DNA of 64,000 bases from Cryptomeria japonica. Lineage: Eukaryota > Streptophyta > Pinopsida > Cupressales > Cupressaceae. The notes beneath the pieces are model-generated. The model was not told the origin of the DNA. It did not search any database and saw only the letters and a program-made list of their open reading frames with translations. The position numbers and the translations under genes are program-made. Shown piece after piece: positions 11,041 to 23,539 of the stretch; within the stretch, counting starts at the first letter, position 1, and every line of letters starts with the position of its first letter. The stretch is taken from contig NC_081410.1 of assembly GCF_030272615.1 (NCBI RefSeq), positions 290,533,957 to 290,597,956 of the forward strand, read 5' to 3'.

Positions 11041-11876
11041 TATTGAAAATTGTTGCTGCTAGGATATGTTGTTGTCATTGACGTCAACATATTCTTGCTC
11101 CGGTGATTGCATATTGGTCTATTGGGATCTTGGTTCGATGTCTGGAGTATTTCTAGTATCATTATATTCTTCTGTATTGGTTTTGGTGATCCGGGAGGCT
11201 TAATTGATCATATCATATGATCTGGTTTGTAGTTTATTTTTCTGATCAGTACTTTATAGAGTTTAGTATTTCCTCCGGTATATTTCGATGTGATTAGATC
11301 TTATGCTGAGTTTTTGGGAGATTGTTTGGGATGGTCTTTTGTATCTTCATTTTAGATATTTTGTGATTTGGTGCTCCACAAGTTATCTTTTCTTCATGAC
11401 ATTTGTTGTTGTTTGAGTATTCTTGAGGTTCAAATGTTGATCGAAGAAGATTTGATAAGTGGTGTTACTGATGATTCAAATGTGCTTGTTGGTGTTTCCT
11501 AATTGTGTCTTATTTGTTTTGATGATCCACATTGATTGTTGTGCAAGTTATCGGTGATTTTGTTGAACTGGTGATGTTCTTCGTGTTATGCAGTTTTCCT
11601 GATGGTGTATCATGTTACGGTTGATCTTAGCGTGATTACTCGTGGTGATGAGCATTTGGATATTTGAATTAGGACCATGATACATCATGTATATAATTAT
11701 ATTGGTTTGGTGGTTGATCTTTGTATCATGTGATGGAATTTTGTAATTGGGAGTTGATGGTTTAGCCGACCTTGTTGTCAAGATTGATGATTTGTATAAA
11801 TAGATAGTATAGTCATGTAATTTAGGTATCAAGGTTGTATCTGCATTATCAGAGAGTGATGTATGTGCGAACAAAG
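11041..11876 (+). mobile_element. N2 5' LTR, left part
   Basis: Aligns with 62300-63144 of the 3' LTR, for example TGTTGCTGCTAGGATATG and the block around TATAAATAGAT. It ends in CAAAG (11872-11876), the target sequence duplicated by N3, and continues at 61270. Confidence 0.9.
11795..11803 (+). promoter_or_regulatory. TATA box of N2 5' LTR
   Basis: TATAAATAG, conserved at the matching place in the 3' LTR (63063-63071). Its position within the LTR fits the promoter of the element. Confidence 0.6.
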
Positions 11877-12682
11877 TGTAGACACCTAAAATTGTCCTAT
11901 CTAATTAAATAAATATTTTTTATATATTTAATTATTTTATCCTAAGTGTTCTATTAATTAAATAAATATTTATTTATTTGATTAATTTATTTATCCTCTT
12001 TTAAGCATTTTCTCATTTAAATAAGTACTTTTATTTATTTAAATTGTCCTTTTTCCTAAATTAAATAAATACTTGTATTTATTTAATTGATCCCACTTTC
12101 TCTATTAATTCAATAAATCTTATTTATTTAATTAATTCATTAGCTTTTTCTACCCATGACACATGTTATTCATCTCTTAATCCTTCTCTTACCTACCCCC
12201 TTTATCATTTAATTATTTCCTCTACCTACCCTTTAATCGTAGCTGATCATTTATCCTCTTCACCTTTTAATCTTATCCCTCCATTTCTCACATTGAGAAT
12301 TCTCTATATAACAGGTTGCCCTCTTCCTTTTCATCCCTAATCAATGTGTCTAATCAATCCAACTAGCTAATCAATGCATCTAATCAATCTTATGCAATCA
12401 AGCCTTCTTGCTATCAACCACAATTCATTCTTTGTTGAGCTCTTGTGCACACATAAAATCTGAGAGAAAATATAATAAACAAGATCAATGGAGATAGGAG
12501 ACAATGAAGATTGAAACCCTACTTGACATGTGAATAGTAATATTATTTTATTTTATTGATTTACATGATCTTAGGTATCTCTATTGGTATTGGTGAATGT
12601 TTCATTGTAGGACTTAGATTGTTTGTGGTTGGATCTTTATGGTTTTACAATAGTTTATCATCATCACTTTTCATCGTATACA
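11877..12682 (+). mobile_element. N3 5' LTR
   Basis: 806 bp, TG...CA. It aligns with the split right LTR, for example CTACCTACCCTTTAATC and CAATGGAGATAGGAGACAA. It carries a TATA box at 12304. Confidence 0.92.
12304..12311 (+). promoter_or_regulatory. TATA box of N3 5' LTR
   Basis: CTATATAA; the right LTR has CTATATAAG at 60889-60897 in the same context, so the element is conserved between LTRs. Confidence 0.6.
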
Positions 12683-12685
12683 TTT

Positions 12686-12703
12686 TGGAATGCCTAGTGG
12701 CAC
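12686..12703 (+). other. N3 primer-binding-site candidate
   Basis: TGGAATGCCTAGTGGCAC begins 3 bases after the LTR. It resembles the N1 site. The tRNA partner is not identified. Confidence 0.5.
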
Positions 12704-14964
12704 ATGGATTTCTATTAGATCTATGTTTTTTATTTTTATTTTTGCAGGTTTTTCTAACCCTATATTGTTGTTTTGTAAAACAATTCGGAGAATAACCTTG
12801 TGCAACTAGGGTTTTGGACACCAGATTAAGATTTTGTAGAGATTTGATCAGATCTCACAAACGGATAAGAATTTTTGCATAAATTTGTTTTTGCAAGTTG
12901 AGGACAATATCATGAGTGTTCAGTCCAAAAGTTAAATTTGTTGGAGAATATTTGAATTTTCTATGAATTTTTTTATTCTTTTTCATAAAAAATTAATTTT
13001 TGGAGCAAATTAGCGATTTTTTTGGATTTTCTTATATTTCTGGAAAGTTCTGAGAATTATACGGGGGATATTTTCTTTAAGAATTTAATCTTGATGCAAG
13101 ATAATTTGTGAAAAATCAGATCTTTAAAAATTAGGGTTTTGCAATGATTTGGTCAAATCTCACAAATTGCTTGGAATTTTTGCATTAAATTTGTTTTGCA
13201 GGTTGGGAATGGTATCAGGAGTTTCCTGTAAAAATTCAAATTTTTTCGATCAACTTTTTAATGAATTACTTATGATTTTTTATAAAACAAAATAATTTTG
13301 GGAGCAAATTAGCAACTTTTTTGGATTTTCTTACATTTGTGGAAATGTCTTGAAATTATATAGGTGTTTTATTCTTTATGATTTTAATATTGATGCAAAA
13401 TAACTAGTAGAAAATCAAATCTTTGGATTTGTCAAAAAATATATTGTGGAAGGCCCCTATTTCACAAAGTCATTTGGGATTTATAAAAATTTACCTAACT
13501 TGTGTGCTTGCGGGAGAGGTATTATTTCACATCTACTAACAAGTTTGGTGCGGGACCTTTTGCAAAGATTTTGAAATCAGTTGGTTTGTCTTCTTTAATT
13601 TAGCAAATACTTCAATTGGTGCTCTAAAATTAACAAGTGTATTTTGTGTTTTGAGCAATAGGCTCTTTTTGTTTTACCTTTTAGAGGGTCTGCCTTCTGA
13701 GTAGCCCATAAGGCCAAGTGAGAGGGAACGACCCAAGTGGTAACAGGCTAAAGCCAAGCTCTTCCAAGCCACTATAAATAAAAGTGTTTGTGATGAAATT
13801 TGCAAGCAACGGGTGTTACGTGCTGCTATAATGATGTTATGACTCCCCATAAAACCTATAGAGTGCAACCTCTATAGGCTGGGAGGCATTCCATTTAATG
13901 GAGCGTAACATGCTTCTAATTATAGCCACTCGAATGGATGCCCTTACTAGACACCTTTTTGTGTTAGAAGCCAGAAACCTTCTAGTTGTTGGTAAAGAAG
14001 GTCAGACCTCTGATGTCATCTCACATTCTTACAATTCTTAGTAGAGATACAAAGTTCACCACGAGGATTTTTCATGGGGACTGGTGCTTGGCTGCCCCGA
14101 AGAAGTGAGTGTCATGGAGTGGAGCTAGTGGGGTCAAGCATCTAAGTATCCACTTTGAATAAGAATAGTTGGGAAGCCAAGTGAGATCCAACAACTATTG
14201 TTCTGGCCAACCTTAGGATTTGTGCTTGCATGCTTTTTATTTCAAATAAGACAAATACCTTTAGAGATTGTGTCTTCATTGTTTGTTGTGTTTTCTTGTC
14301 ACTAAAATTCAAAACATTGAGATTTGGTCACATTCAACAACTTCACAATTAGATAGAACTACAAAACATTATCAAAATCACATCTAGGTTTACTTAAACT
14401 ATGTCAGTATTCAGAACTAAGAAATTGCAAAAGATTTGTCAAGAGAAAAAGGCCTTATGTTTTTAGATTCAAAGAGCTTCTAAGACTGCTTCCTATAGGG
14501 CTTCATTCTTCAGTCAACCTGTATTGGTCACACATAGTCAATCATTTTCCTTCACTTGCATTGCCCTCATATATTTTTCCAAATTTGAGTCAAAAGGTTA
14601 CTTTGCTTGTCCTCATCAAACTTTGCAAACATACTACAACACAACACAAGGTGATTCTTGTATCAAGATCTATCATCTTAGGGTCTCATTTAGTCTTCTT
14701 GAGTCAAGGTCAACTTACCTCATCAAGAGATCCAACATCTCTTTGGAAGCCACACCTTACTCTAAAAACATATATACTTTGGTATTACACTCTTGGACAT
14801 TGCAAGTTTACCCTAGATTCATCTAAATTTCATACACCTCTTGGTCTTCCATATTCTTTGCATTTTCATACTACTTTTCATTTTGGTCAAGACTTTAGTC
14901 CATGGTTGAAACTAGTTCATAAAGGTCTAGAAGGGAAATCAAAAAATCTCTAAGGCCTTTAAAC
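12704..14964 (+). other. N3 long leader
   Basis: About 2.3 kb between primer site and gag, with no recognised protein. It contains a diverged duplication (12838-13440). Two overlapping open frames at 14524-14953 have no family signature and mixed composition, so I do not call them genes, although some Ogre/Tat relatives have an ORF before gag. Confidence 0.5.
12838..13440 (+). repeat. Two diverged units of about 305 bp
   Basis: Unit 1 begins near TCAGATCTCACAAA (12848) and unit 2 near TCAAATCTCACAAA (13153). Both contain GGAGCAAATTAGC, TTTTTTGGATTTTCTTA and TTGATGCAA(G/A)ATAA in the same order. This is an old tandem duplication in the leader. Confidence 0.7.
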
Positions 14965-16623
14965 ATGAGTACCTGTGAGTTTGATGGAGATGAATTTTAT
15001 AATCCATTTGACGATCACAGTAATATACCAGACCATGGCAATGACAACAATGAGAACAACAATGGAAATGATAATGACAATGTCAATGCATCTGTGGATT
15101 TTGTAGAAGTTGAGGAAACTATCATGGATCCCCATTTTAATAAATTGGTCCAATAAATCATGAAGAGGGATAGACAATATTTCCTACAAGTTATGGTCCA
15201 AAGTGGAACAAGATTACCCCATGATTTTGATATGTCACATATTTTGGAGGATAATCCAAATCTAGCAAATCTAGCTAATACAAGGCTTAGGAGGATCAAT
15301 AATGATGGTAATAAGAGAGAGCGTCTTGGTCTTGAGTCACCTTCCTCCCTATTTCAAAAACCTGAAAATACAAACACATACACTCATTCTCATGCCATTT
15401 ATGATAGAACCTCTCATGAACAACCCCATAGTTGTCCTTTCACATGGAGAAGAACTACCACTACACATGACCATGATAATACCCAAGATCATACCAATGC
15501 ATACAATTACACTCAATAAAACATTCAAAATCATGACACAAGGAGACCCCGTGTCAGATTTGGGGGCAATACTCAAGATAACTCTTATGATACCTCCCAT
15601 CTTCATGGTCATGACATGTATCAACCTAGACCTAGTGCTCCTCATTACAACACCATACCAAGTGGTCCATATGCAAGCTATAACTATGTCCCTCCTCCAT
15701 ATGAACACATCTATGATCAATACCATCCATATATGAATTATATCCCTCCTCCTTCTCTTGATGGCTCAGGCATGGGACTAGCTCAAAGAGAAAAGACACC
15801 ACCCAAGAATGACTTGCAACAACAAATCAAGGATTTGTAAAAGCAAATGGCAGACATGAATACACCAAAGCAATAATACACAATTAAAGATATATGTCCT
15901 TACCCATTTGATAGAAGCATTCCAATGCCTCCATTCCCTCCACATTTTGTGACACCAAAATTTGATAAGTACAAAGACAAATGGGAGTAAGGCACACATA
16001 AGACGGTTTTTCAAAACTTGCATTGAGGTAACAGGAGAAGAAACATATTTGATGAGATTGTTTCCACAAAGCTTAGGTGAACAAGCAATGGAATGGTTCT
16101 CCCAACTTCCACCTAGAATTAAGTCATGGAGTGATCTAGTAGAGGCTTTTATACAACATTAAAGAAGATGTGTCGGTAGCTACCTTGTGCAATACTAAGC
16201 AGAAAAATGAGGAATTTTTTGCTTCATTTTTACAACAATTGAGAGGTCTTGCTAGTCGATGCTTTGGTGATATCCCACAAAAACAAATGGTAGAAATGTT
16301 CACTCAAAATGTCAACAAGGATATCAGATATGAGCTAAGAAAAGCTTGTTTGTCTACCTTCAAGGAGGTCATTAAGAAAGGAATGGAAATAGAACAAGTC
16401 CTTATTGAACAAGGTGTCATAAAAATATTCAAAGAGAACAAAGAGGAATCAAATGGGAAAGACAAACCCCATTTTTGGAACAAGAATAAGAACATAGCCA
16501 ATGATGGGGTAGTAGATGCAAATATTGTGAAACCTGAGATTACTTTCCCCGGTGCAAGTTCTTGTAACATGAACAATCAAGTGAACAATCAAAGGAAATA
16601 AAAACACCGAAGAAAGCACTCCA
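14965..16623 (+). pseudogene. N3 gag (Tat-like), frameshifted
   Basis: The ATG at 14965 opens MSTCEFDGDEFYN. The same frame continues past stops at 15154, 15517 and 15838, with a Pro/Tyr/His-rich middle (15616-15840). The conserved capsid region appears in a shifted frame at 15962-16162 (LMRLFPQSLGEQAMEWFSQL, then IKSWSDLVEAFIQH) and another at 16170-16601 (LRGLASRC, KDIRYELRKACLSTFKEVI). This is the retrotransposon gag domain as in Tat-like elements. At least three frameshifts and several stops mean it cannot make capsid. Gag would form the particle that packages element RNA. Confidence 0.85.
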
Positions 16624-18027
16624 TTGGGAGAATTGATTGAAGCAACATTCAAGAAGTTAGTGACAAACAAGCTCATAATATTACTAGATAATCCACTATA
16701 TGAGCTGAAAGTAAAACCAAATTGGTGGAATGACGATGAATATTGTGAGTATCACAAAAGTAAAGGGCATTTAACTAGCAATTTTCACATATTAAAGAAT
16801 ATCATACAAGATCTCATTGATAGAGGTGACATAGAAGTTGATGGTCACACCTCCAATGAAGAGAATGCGATGTTCAAGGAGCCATTTCCTAAAAATGACA
16901 AAGGAAAAGCCAAAACTATAGATACTCAAGCTAATTATACCAAGACTTCCTATGATAAAAATTCTATTATTAATCATATTTCAATGGAAAATCATGTTTT
17001 GACCATTATCATAAAGGACAAAACTCTCGAAGGTTCTACCCAAAGGAGTAAATTTGTTTTGAAAGGCATTGGACCATCTTCCTCATTTTCTAAAAATGAA
17101 ACATCCGAATGTAATGTCACAACCCATCAAGGTAAAGTCACCTTGCAAGGCATTCCATCCAAGACCACAACCTCATCATCCACCAAGAATGAGTATGACC
17201 TTGTAGTTAAGCTAGGGAAAACACCCGCCCTCATCTTGATCCTTGAGCTATTATGCATATGCCCTTCACACAAAGCTATTCTTGACAAAATTTTGAGAGA
17301 GACCTTCGTACCCATTGATCTGAACGTGGACCAGTTTCAAGCCATGGTGGGATACCTTTTTATTCTTCATAGTCTTACATTCACGAAAGTCGAATATGCA
17401 TATGTAACCCAACCTCATAATGCACCTCTATATATTGAAGCCTGTCTCCACAAAAACTGAATAAAATGAGTCTTGATAGATGGAGGAGCAATTCAGAACA
17501 TTTGTACATTGAATACTATTAAGCAATTCAGATATTTTGAAAATGTTGTGACTTCTACATATGCAATCACCATTAAAGCATGTGATGATGAAGAGCGCTC
17601 ATCCAAGGGCACTGTCACCTTACCTCTTAGAGTTGGGCCAGTTACAAAGGATGTGGTATGTCAAGTCCTTGATTTAGAGCTCAAATATAATATACTCATG
17701 GGATGTCCATGGATTCATGAGATGAGAGCAGTACCATCAACATATCATCATTATGTCATGTTCCCATAGAATGGAGTTGAAGTGACAGTTAATGGTGATC
17801 CGAACCCGTTCACATATTGCAATAACTTGCAACCAAAATTGGAAACAATAATAGCAACCAATAGAGAAGCAACTCCATCATCTTCATATGTTGATCCTAA
17901 ATCATTAAAACCTTCTACATCAAAACAAGTAGAGCTCAAAGAAAAATTCAAGGTTAAAGACATGGGATGTTGTGAGTATATATTTCATGTTGATCAACTC
18001 CCACTATCTACTAGGACATTTAGTTGA
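16624..18027 (+). pseudogene. N3 gag C-terminus and aspartic protease
   Basis: Residues 1-60 include WWNDDEYCEYHKSKGH and a following helix ending QDLIDRGD, the short Cys/His block of Tat-like gag. The protease follows near 17476: VLIDGGAIQNICTLNTIKQF, with the family's catalytic motif in the Tat form DGGA, then LKYNILMGCPWIH (17690-17730), the second conserved protease block. Three stops, two TGA at 17458 and 17467 and TAG at 17767, fit C-to-T changes, and the frame is otherwise open to 18027. The enzyme would mature the polyprotein. Confidence 0.8.
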
Positions 18028-18650
18028 TAGGAATAACCTACAAACAATTTGCAATATCAAAGAATTGGGTATGAACCACCTAATGTTGTGGCTACTAAGT
18101 CTGAGTGCAAATCTCCTATAGTGGTGCAAGCAACTCTTGATATCAATAGTTCTAAGGGTGGTTCCAACAAAGAATCTGTTGAATATATCACTAGCCCTCT
18201 TGAGAACTCATATAGCCTTACCATTTCATCACTCATTTCATTTATACTCATCTCCTAGACTTGGATCAACAAGAATCAAAAAATCCCTAACTCATTGGGG
18301 ATCACAAATCAAGATTTGAAAAGAAAAATCTAAGTGTCAAAAATAAAGAAAAGTCCTTTAGTCCAAATCAAAATCAAAAGCTATTGGACTCTACAAAAAT
18401 CAAAGTCAAGGATAAAAATCCTATGAAGGAAAAAGAACAAGAGATGAACTCCCCTAATATTAAAATAACTGGGGGCAAAAGTTCTAAAATTATAGGTCAA
18501 GAAGTATTCTTGTTGATCCTAAGTCTCCATCATGCCATGCTACTTTCACTTCTTTTTGCAATCATAAGCCTTCATTCCTCATCCAATTTTTCCACACATC
18601 CATCTTTTTTCAGTGATACATCACATTAATGGACCTTTAATGGAACTTTC
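18028..18650 (+). other. N3 pol deletion zone
   Basis: In intact relatives this place holds reverse transcriptase, RNase H and most of integrase, roughly 2-3 kb. Here about 0.6 kb of low-similarity sequence links the protease tail (RIGYEPPNV at 18061) to the integrase C-terminus. No YxDD, RNase H or integrase core motif is present in any frame. Confidence 0.7.
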
Positions 18651-19052
18651 TTGAGGGACTTTGTTATCAAGGATTCCCAAACTTCTTTAGGTGACACGCA
18701 TATGGGCCTACGTAGTTCACACATTAGTAATTCTACCTTAGCTCCTTCATCAAGGAAGACAATTAAGGGAGCAACATATCATTCAGTCAAGGAACAACAC
18801 AACTATAATCATAAGGTAAAGCCTCACACATTTGAGATGGGTGACTTAGTTCTCAGAGAAAATGTTAAGAATATGCAAGACAAAGAGAAGAAGGGCAAGT
18901 TCGAACCAAGTTTTCTTGGTCCTTACGTCATCACAACATTCTATGGATCAGGTGCATATCAGCTCTCAAAACCATATGGAGAACCTTTGGAAGATCCTAT
19001 CAATAGCATGCACCTTCACAAGTTTTACACATATCTCTTCAGAATGTCCTAA
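18651..19052 (+). pseudogene. N3 integrase C-terminal tail
   Basis: From about 18750: NYNHKVKPHTFEMGDLVLRE, KGKFEPSFLGPYVITT with the GPY motif, SGAYQLS and INSMHLHKFYTYL. This closely parallels the X tail (GDLVLSENPKNQQ, NWLGPYIVT). The zinc-binding and catalytic parts of integrase are missing, so it is a remnant. It fixes the element strand as plus. Confidence 0.85.
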
Positions 19053-21736
19053 TTCAAAAATACAAAAAAAAATCATTACTTGGTGAAAACCTAGAAAACA
19101 GGCGCCTTGTGACACAAAAAAAATTGAAAAATAAAAATTAAAGAGAAATAAATTCATCCAATGATGAAAACCACTTTGGTGGAGCTTTGGGAAAGTACCA
19201 TGGTGAAAACCAAGTTACCAACACCATGTGAAGAGACATTGCTAATCCCTCCTTTAGGATACAATCTCATCCTTTCATTTTGCACACACTCACAACCTAT
19301 CCATCCATAATAAATTTACCCATCCTCATCATGGCTTGTTATTGATCTACCTAAGATTGGTTATCCATTCATAATAAACATCTCTTTTCTCCATTTCCTT
19401 TCATAATAAATCAGGTCCAATCTATAATTGGGGCAAAATCCTAAATCTAGTGATGGAAGTGGTACTGAGCATTGCATGTTTTGAGGAGCATCATCTTTCC
19501 ATTCCTTCTTTTTACACATAATCCATAATAAAAGATCACTTGCATCGCCAATCTGCAATAAAGTTTCATTATTGTTTGCAATAAAGTATTAGTTTCATGG
19601 ATTCAGTCAATTTCAGATGAGAAACAACAAGCAATGGGCTTTCAATAAATCAAATATTTCAACAAACTTTGGTAGCAACACGGTTTTCAGCATGATCTAT
19701 CCTTTATTAGGATGACAACATTGTGACCAAATCAAGCATGTTAACATATGTGGCAAGAAACACAAATAAATTGAAGATTTCATTGTTTTTATTTTCATTT
19801 TATCTTTTGGTGACATGTCTTTTACCTTTTTTGGGATATCTCTAACTAGAGATTCTATTTCTAGGATGTCTTTGACTAGAAAGGCGAGGATGGGATACGA
19901 TTCACCTACTATTGTTTTTCTATTTGTGGATTGTCTCTTAGTAAAGCTATGATTTGTTCAAGGATATGAAGACACTGTGAGTCTAGTGTGAACTGGGGCA
20001 TTCCTTATTTGTGACTATATGATCTCCATGCAAATGGGTACAATGACTTTCAGGGTCGAACCTATACCTCAATTGTCATAACCTATTTTCTATAATAAAG
20101 CTCAATGATGATAATAGCACAAGAAGATCTTTCACTCCAATATCTTCTACCTTCCATCTCCCATTTTTTGTTATCCCTTCCTGAGTCCATGTTGCTATCA
20201 TATGACTGATTATAATGACACACCAAAAAGATATGTTTTTCATATAGTTTTAATCTACATCATTACATGTTAGCACGCAATACACATGCATTTAAAAATC
20301 ATGATAACATGACATCCTGCATATATCACTGATAAGCATTTGCATTCTCATATAAACCATATAAAAACATAAAGGAACAAAAATATATTGCATTTCATCA
20401 TGTATATATTTGCATCCATATCATAAGAATTATATCACATCATCATATAGAATATATAACATCACATAGGAACATATGCATATAGCTACTACAAGGAATG
20501 GATCATCTCATATATATATATAAATATAAAATAATGTGTCATGCTACAATGATGTCAAAATCTCAAATGGCTACAAAATCAACCAAAGGTGTCTACGTCA
20601 TCATACAAAAACTGATACAAAATTGGATCCAAGAGAGTTATGATGAAGACCCTCTCTCAGATCCAACTGGCCTCAAAGGAATCTAAGCTCTCGAAGGACC
20701 AGCCCTTGGACAATCTCATTTGTCCCCTCTTGTAGACCCTGCGAGACCATCTTTTCACCAAAGCAGTTAATGGTCTTGTTTTTTCCTATCTTGCTAGAGC
20801 ACTCCAGTGAAAACTTTAGTGGCTAATATTCGCCAATTAGCTATTTTTTGAAATTTGGGAATCAAATTTGGCTAATAATTTCAACTTTTAAGTTGACCCA
20901 AATCACCACATTTTTACAAATTTTTATTTTAATGCTATTTAAATCGCCAAAGAATTTATTTTATTAATTTTTTTAACTTAAAGATTCTCCACAATATTTG
21001 ATACATGATTGGATCAGATTTGCCAACATTTTATAATTTATTGTAGAAATCCAAATTAATTCACCAATAATATATCATAATTATTAGTTACTTTAGGGTT
21101 ATATCAACAATCTTTTATTTCCAGCATTGATTTAAAATATAATCTAATGACCTTCATTGTATTCCATGAGGTAAAATGTACCTACAAGTCGCAATGCTTG
21201 TGGGATTCAAAATTGGTTTTGAATTGTTGACTTCAATGAAAACCAATGGTCTAAAAGCAATTTTTGGCCCCGTGAGTATTACAAATTGTTTCTAAATTTT
21301 ATCTCACAAAATAGAAAGAGGGATATTAGATTATTTTAAGTGAACGGTAGAAACCAAATAAAGTATAGTCTAGCCCTTAAACTCATTAATGATTTCAACC
21401 TTCATGCCTTTAATTTTTTACAAATGATTATTTTTAAATGAAAGGAAATGCAATAGTAATTAATGCATACAATGATTATTTTCCAAGATTCGTCAATATT
21501 TTCTACCAAAAAAAATTGATATAAACAAATTCGCCAATAAAATTAATTTTTTTTTAATAAAACGGAAAGATTTGCCAATAAACAATATTATTATTTTTAG
21601 AAAAAAATAAATATTCACCAATATTTTATACAATTTTTTGAGGTGGGATTTCTTAAAGTTATCACTAGAGCACTCACTGGATTTTATCAATTCGACGACT
21701 TATCCTATACTTAGCTTAGAAAACCTACGTGTTTTA
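19053..21736 (+). other. N3 3' untranslated region
   Basis: About 2.7 kb, AT-rich, no gene recognised. It starts with a block repeating TGGTGAAAACC (19080, 19200). From about 20830 to 21630 the word ATTCGCCAATA and close variants recur at least eight times. The region leads into the 102-bp repeats. Confidence 0.6.
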
Positions 21737-22250
21737 GGGAACCTATTGAGTGAATCCTCTCAACAACTTATCCAATTGGCAACGTATGTTTATCACATAA
21801 TTGTCAATTCTAGCCTTCTTTCTAGTTTGTCTTTTCTAGGGCACCTATTGAGTGAGTACTCTCAACAACTTATCCAGTTGGCAATGTATGTTTATCACAG
21901 AAATTTCAATTCTAGCCTTCTTTCCAGTTCATCTTTTCTAGGGAACCTGTTGAGTGAATCTTCTCAGCAACTTATCCAATTGACAACATATGTTTATCAC
22001 AGAATTGACAATTCTAGCCTTCTTTCCAATTTGTCTTTTTTTATGGCACCTGTTTGAGTGAATCCTCTCAGCAACTTATCCAAATGGCAACGTATGTTTA
22101 TCAAAAAATTGTCAATTCTAGCCTTGTTTTTAGTTGTCTTTCCTAGGGAACCTATTTGAGTGAATCCTCTTAGAATCTTATCCAATTGATAGTGTATGTT
22201 CATCACACAACTATCAATTTTGTCCTTTTAAGACATAGACATGATTCTTT
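21737..22250 (+). repeat. Five tandem units of 102-103 bp in N3 3' region
   Basis: Units begin at about 21737, 21839, 21941, 22044 and 22146 with GG(A/C)ACCTATTGAGTGA-like sequence, and each contains CAACTTATCCA and ATGTTTATCA. The unit of 102 bp is 34 codons; one frame stays open from 21638 to 22057 across the first copies (repeated QQLIQL and YVYHR). Tandem repeats just before the 3' LTR are known from Tat/Ogre elements. I treat the open frame as incidental. Confidence 0.9.
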
Positions 22251-22468
22251 TGATTCCTCTTGAGTCAATATTTTTCCTACATGACCTTGTCACCCTATCT
22301 TATCAGTCCTTTCTAGCCTTTCTTTCTTATCGAGAGATTGTCTGTGATCTTTTCAAACATTTTCATCTAGTCTCTCGAAGGGGCATATCATTCCTATCTT
22401 GGGGAATGTATCAGTTTTTCTTCTTTGAGCCAACGCGACAAGCTACATTGTGTCAAAGAGGGGCAAAA
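22251..22468 (+). other. N3 pre-LTR region and polypurine tract
   Basis: Ends with AAAGAGGGGCAAAA (22455-22468), the polypurine tract that primes plus-strand DNA, immediately before TGTAGACACC. Confidence 0.8.
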
Positions 22469-22516
22469 TGTAGACACCTAAAATTCCCATGTCTAATTCA
22501 ATAAATATTTTTATTT
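22469..22516 (+). mobile_element. N3 3' LTR, left fragment
   Basis: First 48 bp of the right LTR (TGTAGACACCTAAAATT...), cut by N4. Its last bases, TATTT (22512-22516), recur at 60555-60559. Confidence 0.88.
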
Positions 22517-22517
22517 G

Positions 22518-23539
22518 TGATTCTAAAAATGTGGTAAATAAAAAGGCATACACATATAATGAGACAATAAAACATAAATGAAAAGCTTAATTGAAAACTA
22601 GATTAAAAATACAAACCATAAGCTTTCCTTGAAATATCCCATTTTCCTCTATTCTTGAGGACCTTGAAGGTGTTGAATTGATTGGCTCTCAACAGAACAA
22701 AGACCTCCAAAGTGGCAACTCAAGAGTTGAGTAGCTACTTGATCATGATTGATTATGCAAATGATATAAAATGCAATGATATGATTAATCCAAAATGCTA
22801 ATTACTAGATGATTGAAATGAAAATTGCCTATAGTAATGATGCTAAAGCTATGAATGCAAGGGATCCTTATTGCTCCAAAATGGGGGATATTTATAGGAA
22901 TTTCAAGGCCAAAGCTGAGGTGGCAGGAATCAACAGTCCAGATTTGATCTGAAGATATCAAGGGCCAAGATTGAGAAAGTTGAAGAAGAGGCTGGAGGAA
23001 GAGACACTTGTCATCTCTGTGGTGACAAGTGTCAAGGAGCCTTGCTCATGAGAGGGCAAGTGTCCAAGGGAGGAGACATGTGGCAAAAGTGCCATGTGTC
23101 TCAAGGGGAGAATATCCACACCATAGGAGGTTAGGATAAGGAGGTTAGAATGTGCAAGATAAGATAGGGTTAGTTAAACCCAGGATTAGGTGGAATGGGT
23201 TAGGTTAGGTGGTTAAAAGTTAGGAGCCGTGTGCTCATTTGAATTTAGAAATTCAAAAAATTGGAAAATGATAATTAATCTCAACAAACTTGAGTTTGTT
23301 AATCTTAATTAAGGATTAGAAGAATTGATTTATATGGGAGGACATTAATTAATTTAGAATTAATTAATCAAAGAAGGATATGAAATGAACTATATAAATA
23401 AATCATGTAGATTTATTTACTAGTAGATGAACAGAGAAATTAATCAAATTGCTTGTAAATTCAATTAATTGGGAAGAGGAATTAATCAAATAACTGCATA
23501 TTTAATTAACTATCTTCAAACCATTTTTAGGTGTATAAA
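22518..23539 (-). mobile_element. N4 3' LTR
   Basis: 1022 bp; nearly identical to 59532-60553 over long runs. The inner end reads TTTATACACC on the minus strand against TGTATACACC in the other copy (G to T at the second base). Confidence 0.92.
22888..22897 (-). promoter_or_regulatory. TATA box of N4 LTR
   Basis: Minus strand CTATAAATAT, repeated at 59902-59911 in the other LTR; supports minus-strand transcription of N4. Confidence 0.55.

Noticed and set aside
14524-14953. Two overlapping frames before N3 gag, possibly an extra ORF
   Set aside because: No family signature, two frames equally open and no matching pattern in N1. Not enough support.
14965-15177. Minus-strand frames opposite N3 gag
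   Set aside because: Shadows of the gag frame.
21638-22057. 139-codon frame with 34-residue repeats
   Set aside because: It lies in the 3' region of a retrotransposon, starts within non-coding sequence and is open only because the unit length is a multiple of three. Kept as a repeat, not a gene.
21737-22250. CRISPR-like array
   Set aside because: Units are contiguous 102-bp repeats without distinct spacers, in a plant retroelement.
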